Part shown: in pieces, positions 1 through 5,776 of the stretch
How the letters are laid out: every line of letters begins with the position of its first letter
Position numbering within the stretch: position 1 is the stretch's first letter
Translations under genes and position numbers: made by a program
Source: an uncultured Clostridium sp.
GTDB lineage: Bacteria > Bacillota > Clostridia > TANB77 > CAG-508
Length of the DNA: 11,669 bases
Reading direction: 5' to 3'
Assembly (NCBI GenBank): GCA_945874585.1
Contig: CAMCHB010000027.1
Span: 1-11,669 of the forward strand
The notes under the pieces: generated by a model
What the model saw: only the letters and a program-made list of their open reading frames with translations
Databases searched by the model: none
Told to the model about the DNA's origin: nothing

Positions 1-1
1 T

Positions 2-91
2 TACAGTTTTGCACAAGAGGAAACGATTTCAATCCACAATTTAAAAAATAAACATAGAAAAGTATACAAGAGAAAAACAGACGAATCATAA
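2..91 (+). CDS. Possible 3' tail of an upstream gene
   Basis: Reading frame 2 is open from the window edge to a TAA at 89-91 and gives 29 residues ending in a lysine- and arginine-rich, hydrophilic stretch. Frame 1 is also open, but only to a TAA at 49-51, and frame 3 stops at 44. Frame 2 is the longest and is a plausible C-terminal tail, but it is too short to identify. It could equally be non-coding. No terminator hairpin follows it. Confidence 0.25.
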   Translation, partial: YSFAQEETISIHNLKNKHRKVYKRKTDES

Positions 92-152
92 GGCAAAGTG
101 AAAAAACAATTCATAAAAAGGAATTTATCTGGAATATGACAGAATATAACCA

Positions 153-181
153 TTGTAAATCAAAAAATCTTCATATAAAAT
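153..181 (+). promoter_or_regulatory. Candidate sigma-A promoter for the M23 peptidase gene
   Basis: TTGTAA (153-158) and TAAAAT (176-181) are separated by 17 bases, the optimal spacing. Transcription would begin near 188, leaving a leader of only about 18 bases before the start chosen at 206. The region is very AT-rich, so a chance match is possible. Confidence 0.4.
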
Positions 182-205
182 AAGGATAAAATATAAAAAA
201 AGGAT

Positions 206-1225
206 GTGTTTCCTATTAATATATTTAGAAATATTTTTATTAAATTCAGAACCTCTGTAAAGCTTATATCCCTAGTACTTATTGCATCTTTTGTAATTGT
301 AGGAACGGTATCGTTTGCCTACAAACCAATCTATAGTGTAACCTTAAAAGGTGAATTTATAGGATATTGCGAAGACAAAAGTAAATTGCAAAAGAAAATA
401 AATGAGTATATGAATAGCGGTGGAGAAAATAATTTAGCTTTTATTGAAATTGAAGATCTACCAGAATATCAGCTATGTTTGTTAAAAAAGGGTATTACAA
501 CCAATGATGATGAGATTTTCAAAAAAGTAACAGAACATGGAATTGATTATTATCGCTATTATGCTATTATGGAAAATGGAGAAGAAAAACTTTACATTCG
601 TTCAACAGACGAAGCAGAGGAAATTATAAGACAATTAAAAGAAAAATGCAGTGACAATCAAGAATCATTAACATACATTGAAAAATATGAAGATCAATTA
701 AAGGATTTTGCAAGTGTTGATGATGCAGTGGCTACTTTGTATCAAGAACCAAAAGTAAAACCAAATGTTGAGGTTGCTCAAAAACGCGAGATTATCAATG
801 AAAAGGTAAGTACATCAAGAGAAATGTCAAATTCAAAAGCTAATCTTGGTATCAGTCTAATCAAACCTATCAACGGAAAAATATCTTCAAAATTTGGCGC
901 TAGAAGCTCTATTCGAAGTGGTGCGCACACTGGACTTGATGTTGCAGCCCCTTACGGAACACCTATAAAAGCAATTTCAACTGGTACGGTTGTATTTGCT
1001 GGATACAAAGGTTCTCTTGGAAATCTTGTTGTCTTATCTCATGGAAATGGTGTTCAAACTTATTATGGTCATTGCAGTACCATTACGGTATCAGTAGGAG
1101 ATAAAGTTTCACAGGGTGCTGTAATTGCAAAAGTTGGATCTACCGGAAATTCAACGGGAAATCATTTACACATTGAAATCCGTGTAAATGGTGTAGCAAG
1201 AAATCCTCAAAATTATTTATATTAG
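206..1225 (+). CDS. Membrane-anchored M23 family peptidoglycan endopeptidase
   Basis: A predicted zinc metallopeptidase (LytM/M23 family) that cuts peptide cross-bridges of peptidoglycan outside the membrane. The protein has 339 residues. A single hydrophobic segment lies at about residues 20-38, with lysine and arginine before it, and acts as an anchor or uncleaved signal. Residues about 40-190 form a charged extracellular region of the kind found before M23 domains in clostridial cell-wall hydrolases. The M23 domain occupies about residues 215-339. All expected metal and catalytic positions are visible: H241 and D245 (HTGLD), H289 (YGHC), and H320 and H322 (HLH), so the enzyme should be active. 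The start is uncertain. GTG 206 is the only usual start before the membrane segment, because a TAA lies in frame at 194. However, the AAGGA just upstream (200-204) is far too close to serve as a normal ribosome binding site. The gene is monocistronic and converges on mecA. A SpoIIQ-like sporulation role cannot be shown from the sequence. Confidence 0.88.
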   Translation: MFPINIFRNIFIKFRTSVKLISLVLIASFVIVGTVSFAYKPIYSVTLKGEFIGYCEDKSKLQKKINEYMNSGGENNLAFIEIEDLPEYQLCLLKKGITTNDDEIFKKVTEHGIDYYRYYAIMENGEEKLYIRSTDEAEEIIRQLKEKCSDNQESLTYIEKYEDQLKDFASVDDAVATLYQEPKVKPNVEVAQKREIINEKVSTSREMSNSKANLGISLIKPINGKISSKFGARSSIRSGAHTGLDVAAPYGTPIKAISTGTVVFAGYKGSLGNLVVLSHGNGVQTYYGHCSTITVSVGDKVSQGAVIAKVGSTGNSTGNHLHIEIRVNGVARNPQNYLY

Positions 1226-1234
1226 AGTCTAAAA

Positions 1235-1275
1235 AATAAAACCAGAAATTTTTCTGGTTTTATTTTTTTTATTAT
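1235..1275. terminator. Bidirectional rho-independent terminator between the M23 gene and mecA
   Basis: A 14-bp perfect inverted repeat (1235-1248 paired with 1251-1264, core ACCAGAAA/TTTCTGGT) is followed on the plus strand by a T-rich run to about 1275. On the minus strand the stem is followed by TTTTTT (complement of 1231-1236). It begins 10 bases after the M23 stop. It also lies 14 bases beyond the mecA stop that is reached once the mecA frameshift is corrected (1278-1280), so it serves both convergent genes. Confidence 0.88.
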
Positions 1276-1277
1276 TT

Positions 1278-1343
1278 TTATGACCCAAAGTACTTAAGCC
1301 CATTTTTCAAAGCGTTCTTTTTCATGATAATAGTTCCGTATTC
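1278..1343 (-). pseudogene. mecA: Out-of-frame C-terminal end of mecA
   Basis: On the minus strand, one frame away from the mecA frame, bases 1343 down to 1278 read EYGTIIMKKNALKNGLKYF followed by GS and TAA. The EYG-x-I-I ... F pattern is the usual ending of MecA proteins. The annotated frame instead drifts into an unrelated NTELLS and stops at 1322. One base appears to be missing at about 1344-1348 (minus strand CTG TT GAA, where CTG TTN GAA would keep the frame). With it restored MecA would have about 210 residues, close to the usual 218, and would end just before the terminator. Confidence 0.75.
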
Positions 1344-1909
1344 AACAGTTTTGTATGAACTAGATTTGGCATATGTATAAATTCAGCAAACTCGGTTGTA
1401 TAAGCAAAAAAATTAGCAAGTGCTTCTTGCGAAAGCTGTATGTCTTTTAACACTAAGTAGTAAAGATTTTGATAACGATAAAGCATACAAGTTTTAGCAA
1501 TAGGCTTTTTTTCAAGAAAATCACTATTTTTTAAAGAAGAACAGTATTCGCAATAATCATCAAAGGATTGAAAACAAAATAAAAACAATTGATGATTATA
1601 GTCCATAGTTTTTCTTTTTATTTTCATTTTCTTCTTTCGTAAAAGATCCTTTTCAGCAATTTCCGGACGAATCCTCGTAATTGTCAGTATAAAACTACCG
1701 TTTGATGTGGCAAAAGCCTCAATCATGGTTTTGTAGTTTTTGGTAATAAAGCCTACTTCTTTTTCAGCTTTTTTTAACATATCAACAAAAATAGATTGGG
1801 TAGAGATAGAATTAGACATAAAAGAATGGAAATCAATATTTCTTTCCTTTAAGTCATTGCTATCAAGAGTTATTCTAATTTTATCCTCATTCAATTTTTC
1901 TATTTTCAT
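1322..1909 (-). CDS. mecA: MecA-like ClpC adaptor protein, frameshifted near its C-terminus
   Basis: MecA delivers substrates to the ClpC-ClpP protease. In Bacillus it targets the competence factor ComK. The start at 1909 is chosen because GGAGG (1916-1920) lies six bases upstream; a longer open frame reaching 1996 has no ribosome binding site and a non-homologous N-terminus. The encoded protein is 195 residues. Residues 1-82 match the N-terminal substrate-binding domain (MKIEKLNEDKIRITL, then a DLKERNI-type segment). Residues about 104-190 match the ClpC-binding domain (FCFQSFDDYCEYC and later FAEFI-PNL). The linker at 84-102 is strongly basic (RKKKMKIKRK), whereas the Bacillus subtilis linker is acidic. 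The last residues before the stop at 1322 are out of frame relative to the family; the true ending lies in another frame (see the adjacent entry). Loss of that helix could impair ClpC binding if the frameshift is real. Confidence 0.82.
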   Translation of the reverse strand: MKIEKLNEDKIRITLDSNDLKERNIDFHSFMSNSISTQSIFVDMLKKAEKEVGFITKNYKTMIEAFATSNGSFILTITRIRPEIAEKDLLRKKKMKIKRKTMDYNHQLFLFCFQSFDDYCEYCSSLKNSDFLEKKPIAKTCMLYRYQNLYYLVLKDIQLSQEALANFFAYTTEFAEFIHMPNLVHTKLLNTELLS

Positions 1910-1964
1910 ATAAACCTCCCATTTGCATTCATAATAAGTCTCCAATATTTTTGTACATACTATT

Positions 1965-1970
1965 ATTATA
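1965..1970 (-). promoter_or_regulatory. Candidate -10 element for mecA
   Basis: The minus strand reads TATAAT here, within TAGTATAATAATAG. Transcription would start near 1958, about 48 bases before the mecA start. The -35 is poor: the best match is TTGTTT with a spacing of 20. A TTGACC further up (minus strand, 2022-2017) is too distant. Confidence 0.35.
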
Positions 1971-2056
1971 CTACGAAATAAGAAAATAAAAAACAAATAA
2001 ATTTTACCAATTAAAAGGTCAATCCATTGTTTTAAAAGTTCTCCAAAATCATTCGG

Positions 2057-2071
2057 ATACTATAATAGTAT
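2057..2071 (+). promoter_or_regulatory. Candidate -10 element inside a perfect palindrome, for the DUF4321-mre operon
   Basis: TATAAT at 2061-2066 sits inside the perfect 15-base palindrome ATACTATAATAGTAT. Transcription would start near 2073 and give a leader of about 205 bases. No good -35 is seen 17 bases upstream (GTTCTC). The symmetry could be an operator, but short AT palindromes arise easily around TATAAT. Confidence 0.35.
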
Positions 2072-2095
2072 ATGGTGTTTTCCTTTAAAATGTAC

Positions 2096-2112
2096 TATGC
2101 TAATATAGCATA
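2096..2112. repeat. Perfect dyad in the operon leader
   Basis: TATGCTA, a three-base spacer and TAGCATA form a 7-bp perfect inverted repeat. It is followed by an A-rich run rather than T, so it is not a plus-strand terminator. It would lie about 24 bases into the predicted transcript. It could be an operator or a leader stem-loop; no known operator consensus is recognised. Confidence 0.4.
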
Positions 2113-2278
2113 AAAAAAACAAAAAAAAAAGTACTCTGAAAAAAATATTTCATATAGAAAAATAAAATTGGAAAAAACACCAATTACCCTTGAAAAAGCA
2201 AGCAAAAACCTATATAATATTCAGGAGAATTATAAAAAAACAAAAGGTAAAAATAAGGACAAAATAGAGAGGTATAAT

Positions 2279-2539
2279 ATGAGTGCAAAAGATAGAAATG
2301 TATGGATTTTATTGATCTTTATATTATCAGGATTGGTAATAGGTGGCTTATTAGGACAAGTAGCAGCTAATGTGGATGCATTGAGCTGGCTATCTTACGG
2401 AGAAAGTTTTGGATTACCACATCCAGTTGAATTGGATTTAAATGTTATTACAATTACATTTGGATTTATGCTAAAAATCAATATTGCAAGTATATTGGGC
2501 ATTTTAATTGCTATATTTGCTTATAAAAAAATTGGCTAA
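2279..2539 (+). CDS. DUF4321 family small membrane protein
   Basis: An 86-residue protein of unknown function matching the DUF4321 pattern: an N-terminal membrane helix with SGLVIGGLLGQ, a middle segment with LSWLSYG-ESFGLPHP, an ELDLNVI-TITFGF motif, and a second C-terminal helix (about residues 66-84, ending YKKIG). Both ends are thus membrane helices, with a conserved loop probably outside or at the membrane surface. ATG 2279 is preferred because AGAGAGG (2266-2272) lies six bases upstream. The frame is open back to a TTG at 2168, but that start lacks a ribosome binding site and would add 37 hydrophilic residues not typical of the family. Members of this family often sit just upstream of radC and mreB in Clostridia, as here, which suggests but does not prove a cell-envelope role. 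Confidence 0.75.
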   Translation: MSAKDRNVWILLIFILSGLVIGGLLGQVAANVDALSWLSYGESFGLPHPVELDLNVITITFGFMLKINIASILGILIAIFAYKKIG

Positions 2540-2563
2540 AATGGGGGCAAGAAAGGTTGTTCA

Positions 2564-3293
2564 ATGCCATTAAAAATGAAAGATACTCCATTATCAGAAA
2601 GACCTTATGAAAAATTAAATTTGTATGGAGCACAACAATTATCCAATGCTGAATTGTTAGCCATTATCATAAAAACAGGAACAAAAAATGAAACAGCTGT
2701 GGACTTGGCTAAAAGAGTTTTTAATTTAGGTCAAAAACAACAAGAGGATTTAACTTTTTTAACAGGAATCACGATAGAACAATTACAGAATATTAAAGGA
2801 ATTGGAAAAGTAAAAGCAATACAAATAAAAGCTGTGTGTGAACTTGCCAATCGATTTGGAAAACCAATTCATTCCGACAAATGGGTGATAAAAACAGCAC
2901 AGGATGTCTATCAAATGATGCAAGATATGCGTTTTTTAACAAAAGAGATTGTAAAAGTTGTTATTTTAAACACGAAAAATGTGGTACAAAAGATTGTGAA
3001 AATTTCGCAGGGACGGAACAAACTCTGCGGTAATTGAGCCAAAAGAAATTTTAGCTGAGGTCATAAAAATGGAGGCTCCTAAGATGATTTTAGTACACAA
3101 TCATCCAAGCGGAGATTTGCGACCTAGTCAGGCTGATTATCAAGTGACAGATCGTATTTATGAATGTGCTGAATTGATGGGAATTCAATTGCTTGATCAT
3201 ATTATTATTGGAAAAGAAGGATATGAGAGTATATTTTATGCGAAAACGGTCAAAGATGAAAATGACAAAACAGAACATGAGGAAGGATTGTGA
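2564..3293 (+). pseudogene. radC: RadC family protein (JAB/MPN domain), frameshifted
   Basis: RadC proteins carry a helix-hairpin-helix region and a JAB/MPN metal-binding domain; their cellular role is unsettled despite the DNA-repair name. The first frame (ATG 2564, AAAGG at 2552-2556) gives 157 residues: LSNAELLAI-IKTGT, then a helix-hairpin-helix at about residues 62-96 (NIKGIGKVKA), then the start of the JAB domain to KISQG, after which it runs off-frame to a TGA at 3035-3037. The homologous reading continues one frame over from GGA 3015 (GTNSAVIEPKEI), includes the JAMM motif HNHPSGD (3096-3116) and ends at TGA 3291-3293. One extra base at about 3011-3014 explains the break. Restored, the protein would have about 242 residues, a normal RadC length. 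An internal ATG at 3069 opens the second piece but lacks a convincing ribosome binding site. The 3' end overlaps mreB by four bases (GTGA). Confidence 0.85.
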
Positions 3294-4330
3294 AAAATAT
3301 GAAATTATTTAATTTTGGTGGTAAGGATATTGGAATTGATTTAGGAACTGCGAATATCCTTGTAACAGTTAAGGACAAAGGAATTGTTTTAAATGAACCA
3401 TCAGTGGTAGCAATTGATCGAAAAAATGGTGAGATTTTAGCAACTGGACATGAAGCAAAAGAAATGCTAGGAAGAACACCAAATCAAATTAAAGCGGTAA
3501 GACCTTTAAAAGATGGTGTAATTGCTGACTTTACAGCTACCCAACTAATGCTAAAAAATATTTTAGCTAAAATTTGTAGACGATATAATGTGGGAAGACC
3601 AAGAGTTGTAGTAGGCGTACCATCTGGTATTACAGAGGTGGAAGAAAGAGCAGTTGAAGAATCTATTATCCAAGCAGGCGCACGAGAAGTTTATTTAATT
3701 GAAGAACCAATGGCAGCTGCTATTGGAGCAGGATTAGAGGTAGCAGAACCTACGGGTAATATCATTGTTGATATTGGAGGTGGAACAACAGAAGTAGCTG
3801 TTATTTCACTAGGTGGTATCGTGGTTAGCCACTCTTTAAAAGTAGCAGGGGACGAATTGGATGATGATATTGTTAATTATGTAAAAAGAGAAATGGGACT
3901 TGCCATTGGAGCAACAACGGCAGAACAAATCAAAATGCAAATTGGTTGTGCTTGCCCATTGATGGCTGAAATGAGTATGGAAATTCGTGGCCGTGATTTG
4001 AGTAATGGTTTACCAAGAAATGTTACGATTACTTCTACCCAAGCAGAAGAAGCTATGAAGGATTCTATCAATGAAATTGTGGAAATTGTAAAGGCAACTT
4101 TGGAGAAAACACCACCAGAACTTGCTTCTGACATTATTGAAAAAGGAATCTATTTAGCTGGTGGAGGTGCTTTAATCAAAAATTTAGATAAATTGATCAG
4201 TGCTAAAACAGATATGCCAGTTTATGTGGCAGAAGATCCTTTGGATTGTGTCGTAAAAGGAACAGAAAAAACATTAGAAGATTTGGAAAAATTAAAGACA
4301 GTTTTAATCAATGCCAGAAAAAGAAGATAA
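3290..4330 (+). CDS. mreB: Rod shape-determining protein MreB (bacterial actin)
   Basis: MreB is an ATP-binding actin homologue that forms short filaments under the membrane and steers the elongasome. The 346-residue protein has the actin-fold signatures: phosphate-1 loop IDLGTAN (16-22), phosphate-2 loop DIGGGTTEV (161-169), the EEPMAAAIGAG segment, and the adenosine motif AGGGALI (290-296). All look intact, so the protein should be functional. The GTG at 3290 overlaps the radC stop (GTGA) and has GAGG seven bases upstream; an ATG three codons later (3299) with GGAAGG at 3281-3286 is an alternative start. The overlap suggests translational coupling to radC; in the present sequence ribosomes reading the upstream radC frame would stop at 3037, which could matter if the radC frameshift is real. 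It is followed after 18 bases by mreC. Confidence 0.97.
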   Translation: MKNMKLFNFGGKDIGIDLGTANILVTVKDKGIVLNEPSVVAIDRKNGEILATGHEAKEMLGRTPNQIKAVRPLKDGVIADFTATQLMLKNILAKICRRYNVGRPRVVVGVPSGITEVEERAVEESIIQAGAREVYLIEEPMAAAIGAGLEVAEPTGNIIVDIGGGTTEVAVISLGGIVVSHSLKVAGDELDDDIVNYVKREMGLAIGATTAEQIKMQIGCACPLMAEMSMEIRGRDLSNGLPRNVTITSTQAEEAMKDSINEIVEIVKATLEKTPPELASDIIEKGIYLAGGGALIKNLDKLISAKTDMPVYVAEDPLDCVVKGTEKTLEDLEKLKTVLINARKRR

Positions 4331-4348
4331 AGATAAGGAGTAGATGTT

Positions 4349-5164
4349 ATGTATAGGGATAAAAAAGTGGGAGTTTTTGGAATTATAATTACCATTATAT
4401 TATTAGTCCTATTAGTTGTATTATCCAATGTGAATATAGATAAATTTTCTTATTTTGAAAGTGCTGTTGTAAAATTAGTTACCCCTATACAAAATGGACT
4501 TGTCTATTTTAAAAATAAAGTAGAGGGAAATTCCTCTTTCTTTGCTGACTTGAGTAATCTAAAAGAAGAGAATAAGAAATTGAAAGAAGAAAATAGTAAT
4601 TTAGAAAAGTCTTTGCGTGAATTAGAGATTATTAAAGCTGAAAATGCTAGCATGAAGGAAGATTTGAATTTAAAAGAAAAATATACAGATTATCAGGCGG
4701 TTCCAGCCTATATTATTGATAAAGATTTTAGTAATTATAGCCATATTATGGTGATTAATGTTGGAAAGAGTGAAGGAATTCAAAAAAATATGACAGTTAT
4801 TGCGGATAAAGGATTGGTAGGTCATATTATTGCAGTAGATGAACATAGTTCAAAAGTACAACCTATCATAGATCCAGCAAGTACAGTTAGTTGTACATTA
4901 AGTACAACCAATGAAGCAGTTGTCTGCAAGGGAACGATGGATAGCAGTTCAACTTTAAGAGCTACCTATATTCCAACAGAAGCGACATTGGCACAAGGAG
5001 ATACCTTATCTACTTCTGGTATGGGAGGCATCTATCCTCGTGGCATTCAAGTAGGAACATTGCAAGAAGTGGTTAATACCAATAACATAACGGATCGTTA
5101 TGCAACGATTAAAACAGCTGTTGACTTTTCAAGTGTACAAACTGTTTTGGTCATTACAAATTAA
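4349..5164 (+). CDS. mreC: Rod shape-determining protein MreC
   Basis: MreC is a bitopic membrane protein that links MreB inside the cell to PBP2 outside and activates peptidoglycan synthesis during elongation. The 271-residue protein has one membrane helix (about residues 8-27), a lysine- and glutamate-rich coiled coil (about 66-110, LKEENKKLKEENSNLEKSL) and a C-terminal beta-domain (115-271) with the family features INVGKSEGIQKNM, DKGLVGHI, and GGIYPRGIQVG. The start ATG 4349 has AAGGAG (4335-4340) eight bases upstream. The length is normal and the ending (QTVLVIT) is typical, so the gene looks complete. It lies between mreB and mreD in the usual order. Confidence 0.96.
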   Translation: MYRDKKVGVFGIIITIILLVLLVVLSNVNIDKFSYFESAVVKLVTPIQNGLVYFKNKVEGNSSFFADLSNLKEENKKLKEENSNLEKSLRELEIIKAENASMKEDLNLKEKYTDYQAVPAYIIDKDFSNYSHIMVINVGKSEGIQKNMTVIADKGLVGHIIAVDEHSSKVQPIIDPASTVSCTLSTTNEAVVCKGTMDSSSTLRATYIPTEATLAQGDTLSTSGMGGIYPRGIQVGTLQEVVNTNNITDRYATIKTAVDFSSVQTVLVITN

Positions 5165-5203
5165 AACAAAGAAACTCTTAAATGAGTTTAGTAGGAGGTA
5201 AAC

Positions 5204-5738
5204 GTGAAAAAAGCATGGATTTGTATTTTATTGTTTGTGACTTTTTTCATCCTATATTTTCTTCAATCTGATTTTTTTAGTTGGTTTACCATTGCTGGAA
5301 CAAAACCAAATTTGTTTGTGATTTTAGTTTTATTTATTGGTTTGTTTGCAGGACGTATTCGAGGCATTTTATATGGAGCAATTTTTGGCGTTTTATTAGA
5401 TTTTTTTATTGGAAGAAATATACGGATCAACAGGCATTATACTAGCCATTATTGGTTTTATGGGTGGCTATTTAGATAAAAACTTTTCAAAGGATAGCAA
5501 AATTACCATTATTTTAATGGTTATTTTTTCAACAGCTTTTTATGAAATTTTGAAATACATTTTTAATATTGTGATATCCCATTTTTACATTGATGTTTGG
5601 CAGTTTGCCAAAACATTAGGCAAAGAAATTTTGTATAATGGTTTATTAACCATTATTTTATACCCACTATTGAAAAAAACCGGCTATTACATAGAGAATG
5701 TCGTTAAAGGAAATAAAATACTAACACGTTATTTTTAG
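5204..5738 (+). pseudogene. mreD: Rod shape-determining protein MreD, frameshifted
   Basis: MreD is a small multi-spanning membrane protein of the elongasome. The first frame starts at GTG 5204 with AGGAGG (5193-5198) upstream, gives hydrophobic segments typical of MreD (KPNLFVILVLFIGLFAG, then GAIFGVLLDFFIG) and runs off-frame after residue 71 to a stop at 5477-5479. The natural continuation lies one frame over from about 5418: IYGSTGIILAIIGFMGGYLD and the remaining helices to TAG 5736-5738. One extra base, probably an A in the AAA at 5416-5418 (GGA AGA [A] ATA TAC), explains it. Corrected, the protein would have about 177 residues, the usual MreD length. The downstream half is open from a TTG at 5409 but has no ribosome binding site of its own. 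MreD is normally needed for rod growth where MreB and PBP2 are kept, so a real null mutation here would be surprising. A weak 6-bp hairpin (5172-5189) lies between mreC and mreD. Confidence 0.85.
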
Positions 5739-5776
5739 AAATGAAATAATAAAAGGGGAAAACAGGAGGTATTCGA

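Larger units (their letters stand above)
1910..2278. other. Divergent intergenic region between mecA and the DUF4321-radC-mre operon
   Basis: This 369-base stretch separates two divergent genes. It holds a -10 element on each strand, a 15-base palindrome over the plus-strand -10, a second dyad at 2096-2112, and an A-rich run at 2111-2130. From 2168 to 2278 a TTG-initiated frame is open and in phase with DUF4321, but it has no ribosome binding site and DUF4321 has a better start at 2279. I see no RNA gene or other coding region here. Confidence 0.6.

Noticed and set aside
1910..1996. Longer MecA start at 1996
   Set aside because: The extra 29 residues overlap the predicted promoter and ribosome binding site, and the family begins at MKIEKL.
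2011..2035. CtsR operator for mecA (GGTCAA at 2017-2022)
   Set aside because: Only one half-site is present. The second GGTCAAA expected about ten bases on is absent.
2096..2131. Terminator at the dyad before the DUF4321 gene
   Set aside because: The dyad is followed by A on the plus strand, and on the minus strand no T run comes after it.
3090..4134. Antisense open frames opposite radC and mreB, and similar ones opposite mrdA, minC, the M18 gene and the surface protein gene
   Set aside because: They lack ribosome binding sites and family-like sequence, and each lies opposite a well-supported gene.
3005..5425. Programmed ribosomal frameshifting in radC and mreD
   Set aside because: Neither site has a known slippery sequence, stimulatory stem or internal Shine-Dalgarno, and these protein families are not known for recoding.
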